DNA of 64,000 bases from Heterobasidion occidentale (Eukaryota > Basidiomycota > Agaricomycetes > Russulales > Bondarzewiaceae): NCBI GenBank assembly GCA_039111635.1, contig JBCAQO010000002.1:3286001-3350000 (forward strand), in the 5' to 3' direction. Positions 22,001-33,637 of this stretch are shown one piece after another (the stretch's first letter is position 1; the number at the start of each line of letters is the position of its first letter). The notes under the pieces are model-generated. The model was not told where the DNA came from, ran no database searches, and saw only the letters and a list, made by a program, of their open reading frames with translations. The position numbers and the translations under genes were made by a program.

Positions 22001-22777
22001 ATGAGTTTCCCGAACCGGGAGAACTTCTAAAGACTGGAGGGCGAAACACTGGTCCAGCTCTACAAGCACACTCTGACTCGACAAGCTATTCTAATTCGGA
22101 AATGGAGGCTCTCATTGCTCACGCACCTCTTGGGGATTTGATCGACTTGACTGGAAACTCTGATCGTGCGAAGGAGACAAGACGCCACTCCTCGGTTTCG
22201 TCGAGTAAAAACCGCAAACGAACGCTTGACGACAGCCCTAACTTGCCAGCTAAGCGGGTCAAGCTTTCTATAGGAAGTGACACTGATGTGGCCGCTACCC
22301 AGGTTCGCACGATGCTTCAACTCCATGTTTTCTCATCAACCCTGTGTTTTCTAGGGCGTCAAGGAGCCTCTCTTCTATGCATGTCATTCGGACAACACAG
22401 AATTCAATACTGAGCAGAATGTCGGACACGGGTTGCCGTCAATGGGTGAAGACGAAGAATTTGTTTTCGACGAATCCATCTTCCGCGATCCCAGCATGTC
22501 TGCTACTATGGTCGTGCAGACTGATGAAGATTCGGAAAGTTCCACGAGGCACACGAGGGCAGGCTCTGAGGATGTTACTTGCTTGGCCACCAACTCAAAG
22601 GCCGGAATCATCGTCTCTGACGAGCCGATCACAGCGCCTGCTGTTCATTCTCCAAAAGATCACATCGCGTCAATCTTGGACGATTCGGACGACATCGATC
22701 CGTTTGAGGAGTTTCAAGCATGGATAGACAGTGGGGCTGTCAGGATCGTTGATTACGAAGGAAGTGGAGGAGACTGA
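16087..22777 (+). CDS. MER3: Meiotic ATP-dependent DNA helicase MER3/HFM1
   Basis: Ski2-like superfamily 2 helicase that extends D-loops and supports class I crossovers in meiosis. I resolve 38 exons totalling 1534 residues. The first exons are 16087-16204, 16265-16491, 16550-16796, 16856-16923, 16974-16997 and 17064-17073; the last are 21437-21493, 21561-22302 and 22355-22777. Walker A is APTGSGKT (residues 232-239), motif II is DEVH (343-346) and motif VI is QMIGRAGRPQF (591-601). A winged-helix and Sec63-like region follows, with RPFVLRQIDKIGEKS. A small zinc-binding motif then has Cys1134, 1138, 1144 and 1148 (CRHIC). The last 380 residues are acidic, Ser-rich and low in conservation. Three exons are only 10, 10 and 7 nt. 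The intron at 19849-19907 starts with GA instead of GT. Otherwise it is intact. Confidence 0.95.
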
Positions 22778-22887
22778 ATGTAATCGCAGGACACTCGGGA
22801 CCATTATCACGACGCACTGTGTAGCATAGAATGATGGCTGTAAGATAGAAGGTGTATGTAGTTTGATCCAATTGAATGCGGTGCACT

Positions 22888-24440
22888 TCAATCCTTGAGC
22901 ACCTCGCTCGAATGCCCGTCCTGTGGGTCAACAAATACATTCAGAGCTCCTTCCATTCTCAAATCCCATTCTACAGGCGCGTCGGGACGTATGATGTCCC
23001 ATCCTTTCTCGTCCCCTCTCCATCGCAATTCTTTATTCAGCCTTTCTGCCCGGAGTTCGACTTCCGTAGGTGGAGGAGCGGTGAGTTCGTCGGACGTAGG
23101 CTCGCGCTCGCGCCGAGCGAGTTGCCGCGTGGTGTCCAGTCTGGCCGGGAGGGATTTGTAGTAATCATCTCTGACTTTCTGGGTCTCGGACGGTAGTTTG
23201 GATGTAGAAGATTTATAGAATAGTTCGGCTTCCGTATCGAAGGCCAAGTCGGTGTTGGCTTGCGAGGGGGAGGCAGAAGCTGTGGAGGATTCAGCCTGGA
23301 ATGGCTCGGAAGGTGGACCGATGAACGGGCGCGTCTCGTTTATGACCAGTCGATACGCAGCCTCAGCGCCGGCTTTGACCTGTGCTCGTTCATTGAAGAA
23401 GTCGACGATCATGTAGGGAATTTGCGAGAGCCCAATGTGATTGACGAAGGGGACCAGGAGCAGTGGAGGCTGAGGGGGGATGCGTGCAGGAGGAGGCACG
23501 TCTGCGCCCGTGCTCTGTGTCTTTTCTAGAGTAGGAGAGGGCGGAGGTGGTGCACGCATAGACAAAGGGGAGAATACGCCGGGTCGGGACGGAGGAAGAC
23601 GAGAGGGAGTAGGGAGCGGCTCGTTGTCTACGTCTTCAGAGTGGAGAGGATGTTGAGTCTCCTCGGGCTCGTCAAACCAGTCATCACTCTCCAACTCTTG
23701 AGCTAAACTCTCTTCGCGATCGACTTTCTGTAGCCCTTCTGTCCACCCTCGTCGCAGGCCTGCCATGTACTCCTTGAACGCAGGCCGACCGACAAGGACG
23801 GTACCGCCAGCAAGTAGGCGGCGCTGTTTCTCCTCAGGCGTTTGCTGCGTCGGAAGCGGCACCCCGGGGACGTTCGGACTCTCTAAGCCTAGAGAGATAC
23901 GACGTTGTTGTTTGATATCCTCCGCGATGCGCGTAGCCAGATCTCCGTGCCGTTTTCCAGCTATGATCTCGAAGTCGACTGCAGCAGCGACAAAGATAGG
24001 CTGAGGTCAAAAGGAATTCAAACCAAGAGCGAGCGCAAAAGGTTAGAACGGTAAGATCAGTAGGAGAGGGTGTGTTCGCGGACCTTAACGTACTTCCTAA
24101 AGTACCGGGTGCTTCGATCCCAATCTTCGTCTCCCGGCCACTTCGCACCATACACAGTGACTTTACGCGGAAAGTCCAAGCTATGGAGAGGCTCGTCGGC
24201 GAGATGTCTGACGCGACTCGCATACTCTTCGCGAATGCGTTTACACTCACGACGGTCGTGGACGTAGAAGCCGATGACGGTCGACGTGACACCGATAAAG
24301 ATGAGCCAGTTGCGCGAAGGCAAGCGAGGGCGCTTTTCAAACCATGACGGAGGGATGCCCGTGTACTCGAGCGCGGCTCGCGCACCAGACTTTTGAGGTG
24401 GCAATACGGTTGAGGGAGGTGTTCCCTCGGGGAGAGACAT
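22888..24440 (-). CDS. TIM54: Mitochondrial import inner membrane translocase Tim54
   Basis: Subunit of the TIM22 complex, which inserts carrier proteins into the mitochondrial inner membrane. Two exons, 24440-24084 and 24000-22888, join in phase 0 through an 83-nt GT-AG intron to give 489 residues. The N-terminus has the family block LPSRNWLIFIGVTSTVIGFY, with a single membrane helix at about residues 44-60. It is followed by HLADEPLHSLDFPRKVTVYGA and, across the splice site, KYVK/PIFVAAAVDFEIIAGK. The middle is Pro/Ser-rich, and the C-terminal part ends in DLRMEGALNVFVDP. The ATG at 24440 is the first in frame. MER3 ends 110 bases away, tail to tail. Confidence 0.92.
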
Positions 24441-25405
24441 GCCAACGTCTACCAAGTTTGCACCGGCATTCCCCGAAGAAATACTCGACCATTGACTCTG
24501 TCACATGGTGACCGCCATGTCACAAGCTCTGACCGCCGCATCCTCGACCGATGAAGAGCTACTGCCCATCCATAATGTCCGCTGAACAAACTGCTGTTGT
24601 TCCATAGAGAAACTGTGTCTTTATAGGACTGAACCCCTGAAAATCTGGCGATATCAAATGCCTGATGTACCTGGTTTCGGGCCATCCAGCGAACGAACCA
24701 TCATTGACAGCTATTCTTGGAAGACGGTGAGAGGCTACACTACTATTCATTGGTTCATATCCGCACTGATCCACCGCTCGCATGTGGTGCAGACGCTCGG
24801 CCACTCTGCTCCCGTTGACTGCGTGTCAGAGGAACCCGGAGGAACACGCCTGACTTAGAGCTGTGTCTCTTGGTCATCGTATACTGAAGTTGATTTTTCT
24901 TTGGCTCTTTCCGTATATCACACGCGACAATCAGAAAATCAAGAAACACTAACGTGAGATAGCTTTTCTCGATAAGACACGGATTCGCACCGTGTCTCTC
25001 AGGAACACCGGAACAGATAGCCTCGCGTCTCGACCGAGGAATTCTGAATGATATCTGATTTTTCTTGTGTTTCTACCAGCTAAGCTCGTTGCAGATCTTC
25101 AGCCATGGGACGCTGCTGCTTTCTCCGTGTACTGCACCAGTTTTAATGCGGCTTTTCCCTCGATGTTGATTCCTATCCCATCTTGATCTGCATCTGCTTC
25201 AGGCCTCATCCTACCCCGTTGCAGCACGCGATCCTGCTCTAGAAAGATGCCGTGATTCTGATGCCTCGATCTATCCTTGCCAAAAGGCGATGCAGTATCT
25301 GATCTCCTTGGGCACCTCTTACTCCCCTCCTTGTCCTGTATCCAGACCTTGCGGTCTTCGAGCTCTGGGCTTTATTCCCTACAGCGCTGAACCTGTCGCT
25401 CGAGG
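24441..25405. other. Intergenic, about 1 kb
   Basis: No supported gene. It holds the TIM54 promoter and a perfect 8-bp stem inverted repeat at 24975-24997. A 5' exon of the downstream membrane-protein gene could lie here but cannot be shown, because the frame before its ATG is closed. Confidence 0.55.
24975..24997. repeat. Perfect 8-bp inverted repeat (hairpin)
   Basis: AGACACGG and CCGTGTCT flank a 7-base loop (ATTCGCA). It is not followed by a T tract. It could be a protein-binding palindrome or a chance hairpin. Confidence 0.6.
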
Positions 25406-26461
25406 ATGAGCACTGTGAGCACTAGTGTTGGACCTGATTCGAATGGCCCAGCTATCGTTCCCTCGGCCCTGACTGTCCTTTCCTCCAATCCTCCAACAAA
25501 AGCTGGAACTGGAGGAGCTGGAACTGAGACGCCCTTTGCACCATTTGTTCCCATTCCTGTTGGTAAGCTGTCTTTGGATAGACCTGCTAATGCAACCTTC
25601 AGTAATTGTGAATTCGTTCAGTCGGCACGTACACCCCCGGTGCAACGTCGAGGAGTGGAGTATTTCTGTCGAACGACGTCTTCATAGTGATCATTGTTGG
25701 GGTCGTTGCATGTTTCACTGGATCTGTCGTCGCTTCTGTTTTACTCTATCGGTCAAGGTCAAGATCAAGATCAAAGCCATCCTCGAAAACGGAGACCATG
25801 TCTACGACTCAAGGACAGCAAGCCAGAAGCGGTAAATATCTTCCCTCGCTTTGCTTGAAGCTCGCTTTGAGGACCTCAGTCTGATCACTTGATATCATCA
25901 GACGTCCAGTTTACTCAGCTAGACGTGGATTCTCCAACGGAGACTCGCCATTCGAGACGACGCCCAAGCATAGATCCCGCGGTGGCAGGCAGACACAGTC
26001 CAGGCAACGCCTCTGCCGACCAGCTATCCTCCACAGAGACCGACGTTCCTTTATTCCTCTTGTCTTATCTCCGAATCCCCACTCCCACAGAGCCTAGCCT
26101 GATTCTGTCTCCCTCGAACACATCGATATCTGCCTCCAACTCCTTCAGTCATTCGTCACACGCGTCTGTCCCACTCATCCCTCGTGCTGGCGCTCATATT
26201 CCATCACAAAGCACGCAGCCGCGACCACGTGAAGGATTGCTTTCTTCATCTAGGCTCAGGAGCATGTCTGTGGAAAGCGTGTCTGTTTACTCTGTGCCTT
26301 CGCTCATACCAAACCGTGGTACGATACTTGCAGAAGAACCGAGGCCACCCCCTGTCAGGCGTCGTCCATTGCCTGATCCCCGACATGCGCGGCGGTTGTC
26401 CGACATGACCGAGGCTGGGGGGTCGCTGATCACTCCCCCACCCCCGTACGCACCTCGGTAA
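25406..26461 (+). CDS. Single-pass membrane protein, unknown function
   Basis: I do not recognise a family. Three exons, 25406-25562, 25622-25831 and 25902-26461, with GT-AG introns of 59 and 70 nt, give 308 residues. The first 70 residues are Ser/Thr/Pro/Gly-rich. A clear membrane helix spans about residues 72-95 (VFIVIIVGVVACFTGSVVAS), followed by an Arg/Ser/Lys stop-transfer run. The cytosolic tail is Ser/Pro-rich with basic patches and ends in PPPPYAPR, a PPxY-like WW/ubiquitin-ligase docking motif. The layout resembles fungal cell-surface sensors, a short O-glycosylated ectodomain plus a regulatory tail. No signal peptide is visible, so either it inserts through the helix or a 5' exon is missing. 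Confidence 0.75.
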
Positions 26462-26607
26462 AAGAAGACGTATGCATATCATGTCGTCTATTTTTCTTTC
26501 CGCGATCGAATCCGTAGTGTTTCCGATAGTTATTTATTCGGGCACTTAGACGCTGTTTTCCTCTTACGCTGGTCGTCCGGGACGGGCGAGGCATAGCAGT
26601 TGACAGG

Positions 26608-26627
26608 CATTCATTCATTCATTCATT
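26608..26627 (+). repeat. (CATT)5 microsatellite
   Basis: Five perfect CATT units lie in the 274-bp convergent gap between the membrane-protein gene and porphobilinogen synthase. A likely polymorphic marker. Confidence 0.9.
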
Positions 26628-26735
26628 GGTACATACCCCATGTTACAGCAGCATCTGGACTCTGGAATCACACTTTCATTTTGGACCCTTCAACCCGAAA
26701 AAAGCTTGACCTTCTAACCCACGAAGATAGATAGC

Positions 26736-28570
<1,835 letters not shown>

Positions 28571-30565
28571 TTACTCTCGATCCGCCGCTCGCTCGAGCTG
28601 ATGCCGTTTCCGCGCACCACCCCTGAAAGAATAAAAAATGTCAGACACGGCTCAGAAGGCAAAGATAGAGTAAACCTACGCTTCGCTGTCCAGTCCTCGC
28701 TTCCTCCCGCTCTTGGCCTCATCCAAGAACTTGTCCACACCGAACACATCTGAAGTGTCCTTCTCAAACTGCACTGGCCCCTCCCGTACCTCCTGGTCAG
28801 CCGCACCCTCGAACCCGACTTTCGCCTGACCCAGCCCGAACCGGTCATTGTCAAGCGCTCTCCCGATCCCCTCCTCAGTACCACCACCATAGCTCTCCTC
28901 GTTCCCTTCTGTTATATTCCCGCGAGCCTTGTAGATCGCAGCTGCGGCGGACGAACCATGGAACAGCGGCCGGTCGTACAGGCCATACGACTCGTCGTCC
29001 GCAAATGACGCTGAGAACGATTCTTGGTTGAACAGCCGTGAGTCCAGCATGGACTCCTTTGACATCGTCGGCTTCGCCAACCCGAGCGCGATCTTCTCTG
29101 AGATATCACGGTTCTGCTGCCGTGCAAGCATCTTTGCGCGCTGCTCTGTGCCCATGTTGTTCATCCGCATCTCCCGCTCGCGTTCGCGCCGTTTCTCCGC
29201 ACGCATCTCGTCCCGGACCTTTGCCGCACCCTCCTCGTCCGCGTCCGCGTCCGCTTCCGACCCGCTATCGCTATCGCTTCCGTAGGCCGCAAGCGTGGTC
29301 TTCATTGCAGCCTGACCCTCAACTGTTGGTCGTGAGGGTGCAACGCCTGCCCGCTCCTCGCGCGCGCGCTGAGCCAGCAAACGCAAGGTTTCCTCTTTCG
29401 AGGCCTTCTCCTTTTGCGCAAGTTTTTGCTGCATGAGAGCACGCTGTCGGACTTCCTCACGCGAGTGTCGATCGGCGACGAACAGCGATTCTGAAAGTTT
29501 AGCAAATTTATCATTGATATGCACCTGAGAAAAGAACACAATTAGCTGGGTTGTAACTCTTGCTTCGGAAACTCACGTCTTGCAACCCTCGGCCGTCCGC
29601 TGCCAAACGTTTGTCCAACGGGATCGTGAAACCCTTGTTGTTCTTCCAGTTGGAAATGCATGGAGGGATCATCCACTCCTTCTGTTCCTGCGCTGTGGCC
29701 TTCCTCGGTGGACTACGTAACACGGGGGGCGGGGGACTAGGCGGTCCACGCGGGATCTTCTTGTGCTTGAATCGTGGTGGCTCAAGCGGGTCCTCGACAA
29801 CCTCAGTCATTTTGATGATTCGTTGCTTCAGCCCGGTGCCATTTTGTTGCCCTGGCGTATAGCGGATGAATGCGGTCTTTCCCTGGCTGTCTGGTACATT
29901 CTTCGGCTGTGCCGCCTTGATCTTTCCGTTCACCAACTTCTCGAGCGCGGCACGCGTCTTGTCCGTCGTCGCTTGTACGTCTTCTTCTGAAGGCCGCTCC
30001 ATCGCACGCTGTTCGTCGGTGAGGTCTTTGCGATGTGCGAGGGGGACGAGGTCTTTGAATTGCGATTGAATGACTTTGTCTGCCCGCTGGCCCTGCCGTG
30101 CAATGGCATCGTAGCGAACATTGCCTTCGCTGTCGACTTGCAACGCGAGTGTATTGCCAGAGGAGGCCTAAGAGACTATCAGGCTGGGTAAGCCTCACAG
30201 CTGCTGGTGAACGAACCTTCTTCCGACCCATTTCTAAGGGATATTGTGCTACATGGCACTCGGGGAATGCGCCGCCATCCCCTTTCGGCGCATAAGAAAA
30301 TGAGCGAGGTATGGTTTGAGGAAAAATTATGACGCACCATAGTCTTCTTGCGATGAAGGCTTCCACCCTTGTCGTTGACCATAGGCCGGAACGATAGAGC
30401 GGAAGGTGATGGTCTGAGTTGGAGCTGAAGAAGGCTGAACATAGTCTTCCTCATTATCGGAGACGGCGGGCGCATGAATCGGTGCCGGAAGTGATCTATA
30501 CGGACATGAACATTCACGCGAACCATTTTACAGTGTGAAACTCACGCAGCGAGAGCGGTAGCCAT
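28571..30565 (-). CDS. PRP45: SNW/SKIP-domain splicing factor (Prp45)
   Basis: Nuclear protein of the activated spliceosome, also a transcription coregulator in animals. Exons: 30565-30546, 30495-30338, 30281-30217, 30167-29577, 29524-28680 and, less surely, 28622-28571, giving 576 residues. SNW signatures are GDGGAFPECHVAQYPLEMGR, VDSEGNVRYDAIARQGQ, RIPRGPPSPP-like IPRGPPSPPPP, CISNWKNNKG and IPLDKRLAADGRGLQDV. A charged coiled region with RDISEKIALGL follows, then REGPVQFEKD and VDKFLDEAKSG. If the last intron is retained, translation stops at TAG 28676-28678 after GLDSEA (560 residues). If it is spliced (donor GTAGGT), a basic 17-residue tail is added. I prefer the spliced form, because relatives end in a Lys/Arg-rich tail. 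Divergent from the hydrolase gene, 152 bases between starts. Confidence 0.93.
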
Positions 30566-30679
30566 GATGGTTGGAGTGGTCGGTGCTGAAGAGGCGGCGG
30601 TATTGGAGATGACTAAGGTGGTGTGCATTGTTTGTCCACCCTCTGGCACGTGCTGCCGCCCCTGAATCACATGTGCTGA

Positions 30680-30685
30680 ACGCGT
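30680..30685 (+). promoter_or_regulatory. ACGCGT in the SNW1/hydrolase divergent promoter
   Basis: Single ACGCGT 33 bases before the hydrolase start and 115 bases from the SNW1 start. Neither gene is a known cell-cycle target, so this may be chance. Confidence 0.25.
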
Positions 30686-30717
30686 CGACCTAGCGTCAGG
30701 TCGCCATCGACGTCGAT

Positions 30718-31573
30718 ATGTCACTATTCTCATCTTTCACAGCAAAATCTCGCTTTTATTTGGCCTCTGCATCTACTGTGAGTGCTGCGGGTCTGCTCTA
30801 CGCGCTATCGCAGGGTACACGCCGTCAATCGACATCTGCGGGCAGCTCCAAGTTCATATTGCGCGAGCCACCTCGCACGGCCCCTCGACAAGTGCCGACG
30901 CCCCTAGCTTTCGTATCGGCATCTGCTTGGGACAAAGAATCTGCACGCGGGTGTGTATCTGCATCCCTCAACGTGATAAATCTAACGTCGCGACTCGGCA
31001 AAGGATGACAGCGCTCTCGTCCATGTTCGCTGAGAAGGGGTTCATGTGCATGGAGATTGACCTGTCGTCTCCTCGCCAAGATGGCACTCAGCGCTCCTCG
31101 AAGGATTTGATGACCCACTTCGAAAAAGGTGCGCGCTCTTTGCAGCTTTCTAAGGCAGCGAGAGACAGACGTCGTAGGTACCATGTTCGCGCTGTTGGAC
31201 AGAGCTCGCATCCCATCTGCGCTTCGGGACCGTCGCCCCTAGCCCCTTTCCCCCCATTATCTTCTCTCGCTCGCACGGCGCACTCATCTCCCAAACCTAC
31301 ATCTCCTCTCACCCCGCCTCGGGTCTCGTCCTCATGTCACCTCCACCTTCCAATGCCTCAGCCGAAGGCAGTCTGCTCCCAACGCCGCTAGAGGAGTTTG
31401 ATTACGAAGTCAAGTTCCCTGTGGCTATAGTTGGGACGAAAGGAGAGTTAGAACAGATCAAGAAGGTGGGGAGGTTAGGGAACGACGCTGTTGACATCAT
31501 AGAGGTCGAGTCTCTTGATGGTCAAGAGGCATTTGTGAAGATAGATACTTTGTTGGACGACTGGGGGGTTTAG
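30718..31573 (+). CDS. Alpha/beta hydrolase-like protein, possibly mitochondrial
   Basis: Three exons, 30718-30950, 31004-31128 and 31203-31573, with GT-AG introns of 53 and 74 nt, give 242 residues. The N-terminus is basic/hydroxylated, with a hydrophobic segment (FYLASASTVSAAGLLYAL) that could be a mitochondrial presequence or anchor. After the splice sites come FAEKGFMCMEIDL and PFPPIIFSRSHGALISQTYI. SRSHG looks like the nucleophile elbow (G/S-x-S-x-G) of alpha/beta hydrolases, with the Ser as nucleophile. SHPASGLVLMSPPPS is the following strand. The protein is short and I do not see a clear catalytic acid-His pair, so the substrate, and even activity, is open. Confidence 0.78.
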
Positions 31574-31862
31574 GAGTAATCTCCTGTAATCCCTGAATTT
31601 CTTAGGCTTCGGATATTCTATCTACACTGATGGTCCGTATCTATGTATAAGTTGGTCATGTACTCACTGTTTTTTGTTGATGGGTTATACTCAGAGCGAA
31701 CTGGATGACCATCGCAGTTTTTGTTTAAAATTTATGTGTATTTGTTTATAATATAAATTCAGTAAAATCTATGGTATGGGTACAGTTCAACTGCTATGGA
31801 TATATGGGGGGTATGTGGTACGAAGCAGGTCAACTGCTTGGATATATGAGCGTCTGTCAGGT

Positions 31863-33247
31863 TTAGAGTAGGTTGAGCCCAAAGAGAGCTTGTCGCTGTA
31901 GGACATTCGAGGGCACTGGATCGAAGTCAAGCTCGTTATCGTCGACCAGCTTAGATACCATTTCCACAAGGTGACAGGGGAAGGGTTCAGAAGTGTCGGG
32001 CTGGCAGTCGAGATCGAATTCTTCGTCGTCGACGAGATCAGAGACCATGGCCACGAGGTGACTGGGGAAGGGCTCAGGAGTGTCGGGCTGGCAGCCAAGA
32101 TCGAAATCTTCATCGTCGACGAGATCAGAGACCATGGCCACGAGATGGCGAGGGAAGGTCTCAGGGGTGGTGGGCCCATCGCTCTCAGACTCCGAGGTAT
32201 CAGGCGACGAGCTGGGGAGCGAACCAACCACGAAGACGCCTGCGTCTGTCGGGGAAGGCTGCTGCATAGGGGGTTTGACCTCAGGGGCCGCTTCGGGTGC
32301 CGGCGTGGTCTCGAATTCTTCAGGACACTCAAGTTCGGGGAAGAACGTCTTAATCTTAGCGACCTCCTCGCGCAGACGTGCGAGTGAAATTCGCCTGGTA
32401 GGATCGTGCGTGAAGATGCGGAGTAACAGAGTTTCAGCTTCAGTGGATACGGGGTGGCCAGAGAAGGTTCTCCAGTGACGGAAGTCTCTGTAGACGGAGT
32501 CGTCGTTTTGCGCACGCCTCCAAGGCATCTGACTAGAGATCATCATGAAGAGGATAACGCCGAGTGACCATATGTCGTTATGTGCGGTCAGATACGCTTC
32601 CCGCGAATCTTTACCGAGGCACTCTGGAGAAGATTATGAGCACAAGCTGGATGTCATTGAGGGGCTTTGAACTTACCTGGACTCATGTAGCTAGGGGTTC
32701 CGACGTGGTGCTCGTTTGAAACCATGTCGAACGTCCCAAGACCAAAATCGGTCAGCCACGTTTGTTTGCCATCCTTAGAGATGAGGATATTGTCAGGCTT
32801 AAGATCACGATGATAGACGCCTCGCCTGTGGCACTCCTCGACGGCGTCGACGATGTTCATGAAGGCATGCTTCAAGAGGTCGTCGTTCCACCTGAAGAGA
32901 CGACGCCCCATGGACGCTTGGAACAAATCGCCACCAGGGCAATAGTCCATGATGATGAATGAGAATTTCTCTCCTTCAACCACGTCGTGGATGGTGACGA
33001 TGCCAGGGTGATCAGACACCGTCACATGTAACGCAACTTCGCGAACCAGCGCGTCAGAGCGAGGAGTATCAGGATCAAGATTCAAAAGACATTTGACAGC
33101 GTACTCCTTGACTACACGAGATTTAAGGGAGACGGCGCGGTAGACGACGCCGAAGGAGCCAGAGGAGAGGCGCTTGGTGAGGAGGATGGAGTTGTTGTGA
33201 ATGGCACAGCCAGTAAAATCAGGAAGGAGGGTGCTAGGGCGAGTCAT
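31863..33247 (-). CDS. Ser/Thr protein kinase, Ran1/Pat1-like
   Basis: Two exons, 33247-32677 and 32623-31863, join through a 53-nt GT-AG intron inside the APE motif (MSP/ECLG), giving 443 residues. All kinase landmarks are present: glycine loop RLSSGSFGVVY, VAIK-type lysine in YAVKCLL, HRDLKPDNIL, DFG in LTDFGLGTFD, and SPECLGKDSREAYLTAHNDI. The fold resembles fungal Ran1/Vhs1/Sks1 kinases, which act in nutrient sensing and mitosis/meiosis choice. The C-terminal 130 residues are Pro/acid-rich and hold three copies of a 29-residue repeat (core HLVAMVSDLVDDE). The start is the first ATG before the glycine loop. It is divergent from NEDD1 across 390 bases. Confidence 0.9.
31918..32172 (-). repeat. 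87-bp tandem repeat, three copies, in the kinase tail
   Basis: Matching positions fall at 31944, 32031 and 32118, exactly 87 bases apart, so the repeat keeps frame (29 residues). The copies share the core PFP-x-HLV-x-MVS-x-LVDD with an acidic end. The copy nearest the C-terminus is the most diverged. Confidence 0.9.
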
Positions 33248-33637
33248 GGTTGTAATATGCGATCAACGCAGTGAGTGAGTGAAAGTGTAGAGTTGGGTGG
33301 TGGTAAGAGGAGAAGAGTTGGATGGGGTCAAAGGCGCAGATGCATGGTATTTTATACATCCTCTCGTCCTGTGTCGGATGCTGGAATGGATTGTGTCGGA
33401 TGCTGGAGAGAATGGTGTCGGATACCGAGAGCAATGTCTCGGATGAGTGGGAGGCTGTGGATGTCTGGGGCCAGACTCGGCAGTCTAGATGCGTCCACGT
33501 GATGAGCGCGTAATTTGAAATTGCACGCGCTGCAGATGTTCGACTCTGCAACTTCCAAGCAGACTGTCTGTCGAATCGGCTGAGCGCGTCTATACTCGTC
33601 GTTGACCTCGCTGTCGACGACGTCCGTCGTCGCTCCA
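33248..33637. other. Divergent promoter of kinase and NEDD1
   Basis: No gene. It holds three TGTCGGAT octamers at 33372, 33394 and 33416, spaced exactly 22 bases apart, with a fourth related TGTCTCGGAT downstream. Confidence 0.6.
33372..33423 (+). repeat. TGTCGGAT x3, 22-bp period
   Basis: Three perfect octamers with partly conserved spacers (GCTGGA after the first two). The spacing is two helical turns, so all would face the same side of the DNA. The repeat may be a multi-site operator or simply a minisatellite. Confidence 0.7.

Noticed and set aside
31787..32515. 242-codon ORF in another frame of the kinase tail
   Set aside because: The 87-bp repeat keeps all frames open; the kinase frame carries the conserved domain.
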